64,000 nucleotides of DNA from Pseudoselenomonas ruminantium (GCA_002373045.1 DFHU01000022.1:1-64000); one strand, 5' to 3'; positions 18,383 to 25,649 are shown, counted from the first letter of the stretch. Made by a program: numbers and translations. The notes: a model not told the origin generated them from the letters alone.

Positions 18383-18628
18383 TTCGAAGTCAGTGGTGTT
18401 TCTGACATACTCATCAAACTCGTCATCGGGGATGGCTTCAAATTCTTCTTTGGTGGTACCATAACCGCCCTGAATGAGAAATTCATCAAAAGAAGATGCT
18501 TTGGTGTGCTGACGCATAAAATCGGCATTATAGAGTTCGGAGAATGGAACCTGATGTTCTCCTTCTAATGCCTCTGCGCGCTGCTGTAGGTCTTTTAACT
18601 TATCCAAACCTGTGATTTTACATGACAT
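18320..18628 (-). CDS. hypothetical phage protein
   Basis: 102 residues, acidic (DDEFDEYVRNTTDFESWLG), mostly helical, starting MSCKITGLDKLKDLQQRAEA. No catalytic motif is evident. The start has GAAAGG about 12 bases upstream. It lies between the MazF-like gene and a minus-strand helical protein; antisense micro-genes face it on both sides. Function unknown. Confidence 0.65.
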   Translation of the reverse strand: MSCKITGLDKLKDLQQRAEALEGEHQVPFSELYNADFMRQHTKASSFDEFLIQGGYGTTKEEFEAIPDDEFDEYVRNTTDFESWLGMQEAAGAAYISKRLGF

Positions 18629-18745
18629 AGTTTTTCATTTCCTTTCGTACAGCCGTCCTTCGGGGCGGCTCTTTTTATGCATGAATTACAACAAAGTGGT
18701 ATAATATAGGGAAGATATTGCAAAAAATGAACGGAGGTGGTTGCT

Positions 18746-18916
18746 ATGAAGAAAAAGTTATTATGCATATATTGTGCCCTCTTCTGCCTTTATGTAAGTG
18801 AGCATATAGTAAGAAACAGCACGGATGTCATTAACACGACATTCAATCTGGTTCTATTCGCCGCTGGCGTGTTTACTTTTACGGGCTTCCTTTGCTGTGA
18901 TGAGCATGATGATTAG
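18746..18916 (+). CDS. 56-residue small membrane protein
   Basis: Begins MKKKLLCIYCALFCLYVSEH with a hydrophobic segment, then a second (FNLVLFAAGVFTFTGFLCC), ending in acidic DEHDD. It has GGAGGTGG before the ATG and a TGGTATAAT promoter near 18697-18705. Two membrane segments and a small size are compatible with a superinfection-exclusion or toxin-like peptide, but nothing proves it. Too short for most gene finders. Confidence 0.5.
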   Translation: MKKKLLCIYCALFCLYVSEHIVRNSTDVINTTFNLVLFAAGVFTFTGFLCCDEHDD

Positions 18917-18984
18917 CACCCAAAGATAAAGATGGTATTCATCATCTATCTGGTATAATGGGGAGTAAAGGGGGGCGGCGGAAA

Positions 18985-19371
18985 ATGAAATGGATGTCTG
19001 CTTTTGGTGGTGTCATAGTCTGCGCAACACTGGCTACTATGATAGTGGAGAAAGGTTACACTGGCTTAACTCTGACAGCTTCGCTTTTCATGCTGGGATT
19101 GTTTTGCATAAAAACGGCAGAATGCTATCTGCTGGAGCAAAAGGTGATTGCCAGGGCACTTTTCCCGGAGCCGGTATATAACTTGACTGTGACAGTGGTC
19201 ATTAATTTCTTTTGGCTGGAGTGGTATACAGTAGGAACAATCCTCACCGTCTGGCAGTTACTTCTGTGGTTTAGGCCAGGCTTTTTCTACAGTCTGCTTG
19301 AGCGCCTCCACACCTGCAAAGAGTGGTGCAAACTGAGGGCAGCATACTTCGACAAAAAACTTAATCCATAG
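18985..19371 (+). CDS. small membrane protein
   Basis: 128 residues with hydrophobic segments near residues 5-22, 30-45 and 70-95 (VTVVINFFWLEWYTVGTIL) and a basic cytosolic-looking tail. A TATAAT at about 18953-18958 and a purine-rich GGGGGCGGCGGAAAA precede the ATG. The last 114 bp overlap the end of the opposite-strand gene at 19258. No family recognised; the third of the plus-strand micro-genes set against the lysogeny genes. Confidence 0.55.
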   Translation: MKWMSAFGGVIVCATLATMIVEKGYTGLTLTASLFMLGLFCIKTAECYLLEQKVIARALFPEPVYNLTVTVVINFFWLEWYTVGTILTVWQLLLWFRPGFFYSLLERLHTCKEWCKLRAAYFDKKLNP

Positions 19372-19797
19372 GATCAGGAGCTTTATCCGCTCATTGTTTA
19401 TGATCTGCATCATCTTCTCAGCGTGTCTTATGGCACGCTTTCTTTGTTTCTTTGCCACGGCAGGGCGGGGCCTGTTCGATGTATCCATGGGGACTGGCGG
19501 CGGTGGCAGGATTTCTTTCAGCCTCGAGTCTGATTCATACAATGGCTTTATGGTTTGGTATATTTCCCTGGCAGTGCGCAAAACATCAAAAGCACTCGAA
19601 TTGAACTGCTTAGCACCAGAGATTGCGGAACGTGCGGTAATGATCTGGGCACGTTCTAGCTGCGCTATAGCCGGCTCAACCATTCGGCGCATTTCCTCGA
19701 TGCGTTCTCTCTCCTGCAGGATGCCGCTTTTCTCAATAGCTTGCATGAGTGGGGTATATTGTGCCTTCACTCCTTTTAGATATTCGTAGTTGTTCAT
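19258..19797 (-). CDS. hypothetical helical phage protein
   Basis: About 179 residues, chiefly helical with coiled-coil character (ERERIEEMRRMVEPAIAQLE), a PPPPVP linker, a basic stretch (KKQRKRAIRHAEKMM) and a hydrophobic segment near the end (LLILWIKFFVEVCC). The start MNNYEYLKG at 19797 has AAAGGA upstream; a longer reading to 19908 lacks a ribosome site. It lies directly downstream of the repressor gene. No known family recognised. Confidence 0.6.
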   Translation of the reverse strand: MNNYEYLKGVKAQYTPLMQAIEKSGILQERERIEEMRRMVEPAIAQLERAQIITARSAISGAKQFNSSAFDVLRTAREIYQTIKPLYESDSRLKEILPPPPVPMDTSNRPRPAVAKKQRKRAIRHAEKMMQIINNERIKLLILWIKFFVEVCCPQFAPLFAGVEALKQTVEKAWPKPQK

Positions 19798-19920
19798 TTC
19801 ATCAAAATCCTTTATCATATAGGTGTTATTACTTTCATGTGTTTGGGGCCGCCCTTCGGGGTGGCTCTTTTTTATTGCGAGGTTCGGGCGGGGATGTGCG
19901 AGGTTCATATTTATGCATAA

Positions 19921-20727
19921 TTATCGAAAGCGATTCCTTATTCTCTTGATGAGCTTTTCCACTCCGGCCCCTCCGAAAGCTACATAGCGCTCCATGAAAT
20001 CATCACCCATAACCTCTTCGGCAATAATGGTATAGGCCCGGGATTCATCAAAAGGGCCATAACGAGCTTCGATTGTGTCCATGGTATCACTGATAAATGT
20101 TGCTACTTTCTTATCCAGTAAAGTTTCGCGATAGGTTTCCAGCGCCTTTTTGATATCCTCATCTTCATAGGCCTCGGACTGTATGCTGCCAAATACTGCC
20201 TTGCAATGGTATGACATGGTGGGGGTGAGCCTTAAATGTTGCCCTGCATGTGTTACCTTGACACCATCGGGCACCTTGGCAGGCTTATTGTTTATCTTCG
20301 CGGGGATTACGACGGTCTTACCTTCGGCCAGGGCTTTGGATGCGGCCTTTTTCGTTGCTTTGGCTAAGCCTTTGCCTGGAACATATTCAAGGGCTTCATC
20401 ATCACTTGGCCAGGAGTCGCGCAAAGCAAAGTGGACCATCCTTTTTGCTTCATCGGATGCATCATGATAGGCCACCAGTAAATCATGGTCTGCTTTTGGT
20501 ATTGCCCGGGGTGGGGGATCCGGCTCTATACCCATAATGGTAAGAGGGGATACACGAAGCGCTTTGGCTAATGCCGCAATTCTATCCCGGCGCATATTGT
20601 CGATTTCACCAGACTCCCATCTTGAAACCGTGGCTTTACTAACGCCGACACTCTTTGCCACTTCATCTAATGTTAAACCTAGCTCTTTTCTACGTTCGGC
20701 TAGTGATTGATTATTATGCATAGACAT
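19921..20727 (-). CDS. CI-type repressor, XRE helix-turn-helix
   Basis: 268 residues. The N-terminal HTH is clear (RKELGLTLDEVAKSVGVSKA, then TVSRWESGE). The C-terminal half lacks a LexA-like peptidase motif and resembles phage repressors that are inactivated in another way. AGGAGG stands just before the ATG. It is divergent from a Cro-like gene; between and just beyond them lie five copies of GTTRCGTWWACGYAAC. It should keep the early operon silent in the lysogen and repress or tune its own gene. Confidence 0.85.
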   Translation of the reverse strand: MSMHNNQSLAERRKELGLTLDEVAKSVGVSKATVSRWESGEIDNMRRDRIAALAKALRVSPLTIMGIEPDPPPRAIPKADHDLLVAYHDASDEAKRMVHFALRDSWPSDDEALEYVPGKGLAKATKKAASKALAEGKTVVIPAKINNKPAKVPDGVKVTHAGQHLRLTPTMSYHCKAVFGSIQSEAYEDEDIKKALETYRETLLDKKVATFISDTMDTIEARYGPFDESRAYTIIAEEVMGDDFMERYVAFGGAGVEKLIKRIRNRFR

Positions 20728-20760
20728 AGTTACACCTCCTAATTCTATTATAATTGCCGT

Positions 20761-20863
20761 GTTGCATTATCGCAATTACGAAAACGCAAAAAGTAAATAA
20801 AAATATAAAAAAAGTGTTGACAAAACGCAACTAAGGGTATATTGTAAGTTACGTAAACGGAAC
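20761..20863. promoter_or_regulatory. lysogeny switch: four repressor operators
   Basis: Pseudo-palindromes close to GTTRCGTWWACGYAAC lie at 20761-20776, 20775-20790, 20816-20831 and 20848-20863. A fifth, the most symmetric, is at 21098-21113. They bracket the early promoter, so they are likely shared CI/Cro binding sites. Confidence 0.7.
20817..20845 (+). promoter_or_regulatory. early (lytic) promoter
   Basis: TTGACA (20817-20822), 17 bp, TATTGT (20840-20845). The -35 overlaps the operator at 20816-20831 and the start region overlaps the operator at 20848-20863. Confidence 0.75.
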
Positions 20864-20890
20864 AGAGCAGAACACGAAGGAGGCGATAAT

Positions 20891-21106
20891 GTGTTCCAGA
20901 AAAATGAGTTTATGGCCGAGTTGGTACGACGTGAGCTAACTGTAAAAACGGTTGCTCAAAAGGCCGGGATGAACGCCGCAACCCTTCATCGAAAAATGAA
21001 TGGGGAAAGCGATTTCTACAGGGGCGAGATTGAAAAGATTATCCAGTTCCTGGGATTGAGCGGTGCGGATGTTCTAAGAATTTTTTTTGCCGAAAAGGTT
21101 GCGTAA
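20891..21106 (+). CDS. Cro-like small HTH protein
   Basis: 71 residues with a short XRE helix-turn-helix (ELTVKTVAQKAGMNAATLHR). It is the first gene of the early operon, divergent from the repressor, starting with GTG (20891) seven bases after GGAGG. It is expected to shift the switch toward lytic growth. An operator copy (21098-21113) overlaps its last codons and may let it limit readthrough into the rest of the operon. Confidence 0.8.
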   Translation: MFQKNEFMAELVRRELTVKTVAQKAGMNAATLHRKMNGESDFYRGEIEKIIQFLGLSGADVLRIFFAEKVA

Positions 21107-21113
21107 ACGTAAC
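21098..21113. promoter_or_regulatory. fifth repressor operator
   Basis: GTTGCGTAAACGTAAC is the best palindrome of the set. It sits across the stop codon of the Cro-like gene, 250 bp downstream of the early promoter. Confidence 0.6.
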
Positions 21114-21141
21114 CAGAAATCAACAAAAGGAGGAATAACCA

Positions 21142-21336
21142 ATGAAGTACACAGAGCACGGCTTACAAATCAGCATTGACGAATTACGGCGGCTGTTAAC
21201 TGATGCAGAAAACGAAGCCAAGTATCACGACAAAGAGGGGTGCATCTATATCAAAGGTGGGGAAAAACCGACCATAACCCAGTACAGCGTTTATGCGGAG
21301 TGCAACCCCACCAATCACACCTATGGGGTTAGGTAA
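21142..21336 (+). CDS. small early phage protein
   Basis: 64 residues (MKYTEHGLQISIDELRRLLT...), probably a compact alpha/beta protein. AAAGGAGG lies upstream. No family is recognised. Second gene of the early operon. Confidence 0.6.
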   Translation: MKYTEHGLQISIDELRRLLTDAENEAKYHDKEGCIYIKGGEKPTITQYSVYAECNPTNHTYGVR

Positions 21337-21350
21337 GAAAGGAGTTTCGC

Positions 21351-21593
21351 ATGAAAGCACAGACAACCGTTAACACCAATTTGGAGCAGGCAATAAACAC
21401 CATTCTACCGGTAGTAGCAACGTTGACAGACATGGAATGGGCGCGAATTTCGGGGATTATCAAGCATGCGTATAGCATGAAAGCCGCCAAGACGATGCTT
21501 GACGGCTCTGACATGGAAAACTTAAACATTTCTTTACGGCATGAACTTTTAGATGAACCGTATTCTAAGTTGGTTCAGAAACAATCTGAATAA
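21351..21593 (+). CDS. small early phage protein
   Basis: 80 residues, helical, with MEWARISGIIKHAYSMKAAK. AAAGGAG precedes the ATG, 14 bp after the previous stop. Its last 29 bp overlap the end of an opposite-strand gene. Function unknown. Confidence 0.6.
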   Translation: MKAQTTVNTNLEQAINTILPVVATLTDMEWARISGIIKHAYSMKAAKTMLDGSDMENLNISLRHELLDEPYSKLVQKQSE

Positions 21594-21810
21594 ACATAGG
21601 ACTGATTCGGTAATCTTTCCCCTTGTAGCTGATATTTACATAAGGGGTGCTGTAAAGAGAGTTTTCCTTATCCGGCTTAAATGGATTGTAGATTTTGGCG
21701 TCTTCTTTCCACCATTGAGCCGGTGGCAACTGGTTTTCACCAATGACGCAACCATCATCGTCATTTAGACAAACCCATTTGCCGACAAGACATGCATAGA
21801 CTTTTGTCAT
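21565..21810 (-). CDS. antisense small protein in the early operon, cassette 1
   Basis: 81 residues (MTKVYACLVGKWVCLNDDDG..., with YVNISYKGKDYRISP), rich in aromatic and charged residues. A perfect GGAGGTGATAAAG precedes the ATG, which strongly supports translation. It runs against the early operon, overlaps the end of the gene at 21351 and starts inside the repeat block at 21813-21882. A second opposite-strand gene (22356-22652) has the same arrangement behind a copy of that block, though the proteins are unrelated. Confidence 0.6.
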   Translation of the reverse strand: MTKVYACLVGKWVCLNDDDGCVIGENQLPPAQWWKEDAKIYNPFKPDKENSLYSTPYVNISYKGKDYRISPMFIQIVSEPT

Positions 21811-21812
21811 CT

Positions 21813-21882
21813 TTATCACCTCCACGATGGAGGTTCGACATCAGCAGGATAACTCCTGCCGAGAAAGGAGACATAAACCATG
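21813..21882. repeat. 70-bp repeat with two hairpins, copy 1
   Basis: Contains CCTCCACGATGGAGG, a palindrome that supplies ribosome sites in both directions, then GCAGGATAACTCCTGC, a hairpin, then AAAGGAGACATAAACC and the ATG of the next gene. It is nearly identical to 22654-22723. The 3' part AAAGGAGACATAAACC occurs a third time at 22057-22072. Confidence 0.85.
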
Positions 21883-22101
21883 GATTTTTACGGATTAGTA
21901 CGAGAACATAATGAAACCATGACACCATATACCAACCCCAAAATAGAAAAAGCCGTCAAGGATATAGGCGTTATCCTCAACGGCTTCACGGTTCAAGATG
22001 CGGCTATCACTTTAGGACTCGCACAGAACCATCTTTGGGCGGCACAGGTTGCCATGAAAGGAGACATAAACCGTGGGGCAGACAAAAGAAAAAAACCCTG
22101 A
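21880..22101 (+). CDS. small early phage protein
   Basis: 73 residues, MDFYGLVREHNETMTPYTNP..., with a helical region that may be a small DNA-binding or adaptor fold (GFTVQDAAITLGLAQNHLWA). Translation begins from the hairpin repeat leader. It overlaps the following gene by 29 bp. No family recognised. Confidence 0.6.
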   Translation: MDFYGLVREHNETMTPYTNPKIEKAVKDIGVILNGFTVQDAAITLGLAQNHLWAAQVAMKGDINRGADKRKKP

Positions 22102-22516
22102 TATGAGCGTATCAGAGCTTTTGAGGGAGCAAATACAGCTGCTTGCTGAATGGAATAAAACGGCTTTCAACAATAGCAGCGATGTCGAATTTGCTGAACA
22201 GGCAAGAAGAAATGTCGAGACGATTTACAAGGTTTCTACCTACTTAGAGCAGTCAGGGAGCGTAGAGCCCGACATCGAAAGGATTGCCTTGAAGATATAC
22301 GAGCTTCTTGCAGGGGCACAGAGTAATTACAATCCGATTAAAGATGTAAAACCTGCTAGTCTCCCCAAAATCCTAGTGGACGGCGTGGCTTGTCCTTTGC
22401 CTGCCGTGGTAACCCTATCATTATCAGAAGCTGAAGAGATGGTTCACGAAAACAAAGACGAATTGCTTGCCCGTCAGCGCAATGACCGGAAAGGGATAGA
22501 ATACCACCTCTCGTGA
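22073..22516 (+). CDS. early protein with a tape-measure-tail motif
   Basis: 147 residues starting with GTG after AAAGGAGACATAAACC. Residues 65-89 (EPDIERIALKIYELLAGAQS then NYNPI) match the last 25 residues of the tape measure protein at 16 positions, and the DNA of the two segments agrees at about 55 of 75 bases. The rest is helical and unrecognised. The C-terminal third overlaps the opposite-strand gene 22356-22652. It may bind the same tail partner as the tape measure end, or be a recombination product. Confidence 0.6.
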   Translation: MGQTKEKNPDMSVSELLREQIQLLAEWNKTAFNNSSDVEFAEQARRNVETIYKVSTYLEQSGSVEPDIERIALKIYELLAGAQSNYNPIKDVKPASLPKILVDGVACPLPAVVTLSLSEAEEMVHENKDELLARQRNDRKGIEYHLS

Positions 22517-22652
22517 TAGAAATCATATCAAGGGAAAAAGTAAATCCGCTATAGACCAAGCCGACCTCTTGATCTTGTGGCAGGGATTTTTCAAATGATT
22601 TGATTTCATCAACAAAAGCATGGAATACAGGATGTTCATATTCAGTATCCAT
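22356..22652 (-). CDS. antisense small protein in the early operon, cassette 2
   Basis: 98 residues (MDTEYEHPVFHAFVDEIKSF...), with a beta-like centre (GLVYSGFTFSLDMISITRGG) and basic end. The start follows GGAGGTGATAAT, supplied by the repeat block 22654-22723. It overlaps the end of the plus-strand gene 22073-22516 by 161 bp, which is unusual; one of the two overlapping ends may not be functional. No family recognised. Confidence 0.5.
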   Translation of the reverse strand: MDTEYEHPVFHAFVDEIKSFEKSLPQDQEVGLVYSGFTFSLDMISITRGGILSLSGHCADGQAIRLCFREPSLQLLIMIGLPRQAKDKPRRPLGFWGD

Positions 22653-22653
22653 A

Positions 22654-22723
22654 TTATCACCTCCACAATGGAGGTTCGACACCGGCAGGATAACTCCTGC
22701 CGAGGAAGGAGACATAAACCATG
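22654..22723. repeat. 70-bp repeat with two hairpins, copy 2
   Basis: CCTCCACAATGGAGG palindrome, GGCAGGATAACTCCTGCC hairpin (7-bp stem), then AAGGAGACATAAACC and an ATG. It differs from 21813-21882 at only a few positions. Both copies separate a minus-strand small gene from a plus-strand early gene. Confidence 0.85.
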
Positions 22724-23125
22724 AGCGGTACATATAAGGATTTAGCCCTGCTATTGGAGCAGGCGGCGGAGTTGGTGCGGCGGCAGGCTGAGGAAAACGA
22801 GGCTTTACGGCGCAAAGAGCAGGCACACGAGCAGGCCCGCCGTAAATATGGTATGCTGGCAGATTTGCCGGACGTTATCACGGCCAAAGAAATAGCGGCT
22901 TTTCTACGGATAAACCAAAACACCGTATACGAAATGTTCAAAGCTGGGAAAATCAAGAGCTTTGGCGGCGGTGCAAATGGCAAATCCATACGCTGCATGA
23001 AAGCTGATTTTATTGAATGGCTGGATAGAGAGCGCAACCAGTCGCAACAGGAAGAAAGTACCCCGGATACCTACGAAATGCCCATACAGATAACCAAAGG
23101 GGCAAGACGGCTGCAAGTTGTATAA
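22721..23125 (+). CDS. excisionase-like helix-turn-helix protein
   Basis: 134 residues. A coiled-coil N terminus (LLEQAAELVRRQAEENEALR) is followed by a MerR/excisionase-type HTH: VITAKEIAAFLRINQNTVYE, then MFKAGKIKSFGGG and FIEWLDRE. It may help excision or regulate early genes. No other excisionase candidate is seen in the prophage. Translated from repeat leader copy 2. Confidence 0.65.
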   Translation: MSGTYKDLALLLEQAAELVRRQAEENEALRRKEQAHEQARRKYGMLADLPDVITAKEIAAFLRINQNTVYEMFKAGKIKSFGGGANGKSIRCMKADFIEWLDRERNQSQQEESTPDTYEMPIQITKGARRLQVV

Positions 23126-23139
23126 GGGAAGTTACGATT

Positions 23140-23391
23140 ATGGCTATGGAAACTTTACACAAAGCATATTTCTTCAAGGAGTGGGAAGATAAAGCAAGGC
23201 GACACGCCTATATTCTTTACTACGTGGTGGGAGAAGATACAGGCCGCCGATACTTCAAGATATTTACCCCGGATGGGGAGGCCAGCGGCACAACGATAGC
23301 ACTATCACTTTATTGTAACCCGGATGATTTTAATAACATGGTGGCCGTTATGAAAGCTATGATTCAGCCCGTGGAGGTGGTTGTGGAATGA
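23140..23391 (+). CDS. hypothetical early phage protein
   Basis: 83 residues, MAMETLHKAYFFKEWEDKAR..., rich in Tyr and Phe, alpha/beta by appearance. The stop overlaps the start of the LysM protein gene by 4 bp. No family recognised. Confidence 0.55.
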   Translation: MAMETLHKAYFFKEWEDKARRHAYILYYVVGEDTGRRYFKIFTPDGEASGTTIALSLYCNPDDFNNMVAVMKAMIQPVEVVVE

Positions 23392-23696
23392 AAAAAGAGA
23401 AATTTAACGTAAGGCGCGGCGCCGCTTGCTTACTGCTGGCGGCAACAGCCTTCTTTTTTTGCGGCGCTTACAATGGCGACCAGATATTAGTGGAAGATAC
23501 CCACATCGTACAGCCGGGAGATACCCTTTGGAGCATCAGCGAAGAATATATGCACCGTAATACCGGCGGGCGGCGCTACATCATGGAATTCATGGAGGGC
23601 GTAAAGGAGCTTAATCCGTGGATTAAGGAGAACGGCTATACCATCCACCCCGGCGACCGGGTAAGGGTCAATTATTGGGTGAAAAAACAAGAGTGA
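23388..23696 (+). CDS. exported LysM-domain protein
   Basis: 102 residues. A basic start and hydrophobic segment (ACLLLAATAFFFCGAY) form a signal peptide or anchor. A LysM domain follows (IVQPGDTLWSISEEYM ... NPWIKENGYTIHPGDRVRV). It resembles YneA-type cell-division suppressors of the SOS response by size and layout, so it might block division during phage growth; peptidoglycan binding is the safer statement. Confidence 0.7.
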   Translation: MKKEKFNVRRGAACLLLAATAFFFCGAYNGDQILVEDTHIVQPGDTLWSISEEYMHRNTGGRRYIMEFMEGVKELNPWIKENGYTIHPGDRVRVNYWVKKQE

Positions 23697-23709
23697 GGAT
23701 GTTTGCAAG

Positions 23710-24163
23710 ATGAATTATAACGACTTTTTGAAGTCCAAGATGGTCATTGCTCCTAAAAGCGGCCTGACCATAAGCCGCGATGAAATCAGCGACACCTTAA
23801 AGCCCCATCAGAGGGACGCGGTATATTGGGCTGTGACAGGCGGGCGGCGGGCAATATTTGCCGCTTTCGGCTTGGGCAAGACCATTATTTGGACATGGCT
23901 GAAAAGCTGGATAAGGACGGGAAACTGCCTGCTTCTTTCATGGTCGTGGCTCCCGGCTCATGGAATCAGACGAGCTTATCTTTGACCCATTCGGCGGGCT
24001 GATGACCGTGCCGGTGAGAGCGTTGAAATTAGGCCGTCGGGGAATTGCCACCGAATTAAACAGCGATTATTTCCGCGATGGTGTCGGCTATCTCAAACTG
24101 GAAGAAAGCAAGATGAGCGAACCTACCTTGTTCGATTTAGCCAATATTCCCATGAAAGCATAA
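23710..24163 (+). pseudogene. remnant of a fused helicase-DNA methyltransferase gene
   Basis: The first part (from 23710) is a helicase N terminus with LKPHQRDAVYWAVTGGRRAI and Walker A AAFGLGKT. After about 23890 the frame changes: FMVVAPGSWNQ, a motif-Ia-like strand, is in another frame. From 23960 a third piece, LIFDPFGG ... TVPVRALKLGRRGIATELN, is the end of an adenine/cytosine-N4 methylase. Intact phage proteins of this kind are about 900 residues, so most of both domains has been deleted. The remaining reading is unlikely to be active. Confidence 0.75.
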
Positions 24164-24168
24164 AAAAA

Positions 24169-24276
24169 GAACCCGGCACAGGATAAAACCGCCGCCGGGT
24201 TCGGATTTCAAAAAATGCAAGGCAGGCTGCCTTTTCGGCCTGCTAAACTATGACCATTTACCGACCCCGTAGGGGT
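24169..24276. other. hairpin cluster upstream of the Rep gene
   Basis: Three hairpins in 110 bp without a gene: GAACCCGGC/GCCGGGTTC (24169-24202), GCAGGC/GCCTGC (24222-24243) and ACCCC-GTA-GGGGT (24264-24276). The first could be a terminator. The set lies immediately before a HUH-type Rep gene, so a replication origin is possible. Confidence 0.4.
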
Positions 24277-24299
24277 GTTCAACCTACAAGGACACGGCT

Positions 24300-25040
24300 A
24301 TGAAAAAATATATTAAAAGAATTGTTAAAGCTGGAAATACAGTAGAAATTACCAAATATGCAGTAAGTGGCAAGAGAGATTTAACTGGAGAGTCAGATTC
24401 AGATTATGGAGCAGCTCAAAAAGAATGGAAATGGAAACGGGCAGAAGATAGTTGCAGATGGTATCTAAATGAGAATTTCCATCCGGGGGATTTATGGATG
24501 AGGTTTAGTTATCCCCGGGGAGTGAGGAAACCACCGGCAGAAATCAAAGCGGATATTGAGAAGTTTTTCAAAAAGCTCAGGAGACTCTATCGAAAAGCAG
24601 GAAAAATCCTGAAATACATTTACACCGTAGGAATAGGCAGCCGGGGCGGAATGCATTTTCATGCAGTATTTTCAGAGTTTGATTCAGCAAAAATAGAAGA
24701 GCTATGGCAAGATGTGGCCGGAACAGAGGAAAACCCATACCCAAGTGTGAATACCCGGCATTTGGACCGGCAGGGTCATTATGGTGACATAGCCGCATAC
24801 CTCATAAAAAATGCGAAAGAGACCTACGGGACAGAAAATCAGATTTTTGGCAAGCGCTATTGTTCCAGCCGGAATTTAGCCCCACCGAAAATCAAGCGGG
24901 TGGAAGTAAAAGCCGGGAGTTGGGTAAAAACGCCAAAACCGAAAAAAGGCTATTACATTCTGAAGGATTCCATACGGGAAGGGAAATTTGAAAGCGGCTT
25001 CCCGTATCAGTCCTATATCATGGTGCGGTTGCGGATTTAA
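24300..25040 (+). CDS. HUH-type rolling-circle Rep-like protein
   Basis: 246 residues. The central metal-binding motif GGMHFHAVF (His-x-His) and a following helix with Tyr and Lys (GDIAAYLIKNAKETY) are those of phage-encoded replication-associated HUH endonucleases. It would nick one strand at an origin and attach covalently through Tyr. It sits directly after a hairpin cluster and before recU. The C-terminal part is basic. Whether it drives phage replication or is a remnant of a plasmid-type module cannot be told. Confidence 0.75.
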   Translation: MKKYIKRIVKAGNTVEITKYAVSGKRDLTGESDSDYGAAQKEWKWKRAEDSCRWYLNENFHPGDLWMRFSYPRGVRKPPAEIKADIEKFFKKLRRLYRKAGKILKYIYTVGIGSRGGMHFHAVFSEFDSAKIEELWQDVAGTEENPYPSVNTRHLDRQGHYGDIAAYLIKNAKETYGTENQIFGKRYCSSRNLAPPKIKRVEVKAGSWVKTPKPKKGYYILKDSIREGKFESGFPYQSYIMVRLRI

Positions 25041-25092
25041 GCCGCTAAGCAATAAACAGAGTTGTTCACATTATCCACAGGAGGAGATTGAT

Positions 25093-25638
25093 TTGCGAAT
25101 AAGGAGCAGTTGGGGTGGTACTCCAAAATTGAAATCCGTTCAGGGGGCAGTAAGCAATGCTCGCGGGCGGGAGTTTGAGTCTTGGATTGATGAAGCCTGC
25201 CAGCTTTACAAAGACAGGGGCATTGCCTATATCGAGAAAACGCCGGAACCTTTTCACTGTCTAAAAAAAGATAAGCGTGGACGGGCAGTAGTCCAATTTA
25301 TCCACCATGCGCAACCGGATTATAAGGGCGTACTGCTAAATGGCCAGGCGATAATCTTTGAGGCAAAATGTACCGGCAAAGACAGGATATTACAAGATGT
25401 GCTGACTGATAACCAGTCGGAAATGCTGGGAGCCTATCAGCGATTAGGAGCTTATACCGCTGTATGCGTAGGGATACGGGACAATTATTTTTTTGTGCCT
25501 TTTCATATATTTGAACACATGAAAGAGTTTTTCGGCCGCAAATATGCCACAGTGGAAGATTTGAAACCATGGGCGGTGCGGTTCAATGGGGCGGCAGTTT
25601 ATTTTCTGGATAATGCTGCCGTGGTTCCAAAAGAATAG
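25093..25638 (+). CDS. recU: RecU-type Holliday junction resolvase
   Basis: About 181 residues. The PD-(D/E)xK-like core is visible: NARGREFESWIDEAC, then HHAQPDYKGVLLNGQAIIFE with AKC (Asp and Glu-x-Lys), and GAYQRLGAYTAVCVGI. It resolves recombination junctions during phage DNA processing. The start is taken as TTG 25093, which follows AGGAGG; the longer in-frame reading from 24988 overlaps the Rep gene and shows no domain. It is followed by a PcfK-like gene. Confidence 0.85.
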   Translation: MRIRSSWGGTPKLKSVQGAVSNARGREFESWIDEACQLYKDRGIAYIEKTPEPFHCLKKDKRGRAVVQFIHHAQPDYKGVLLNGQAIIFEAKCTGKDRILQDVLTDNQSEMLGAYQRLGAYTAVCVGIRDNYFFVPFHIFEHMKEFFGRKYATVEDLKPWAVRFNGAAVYFLDNAAVVPKE

Positions 25639-25649
25639 GAGGGTGTGTA

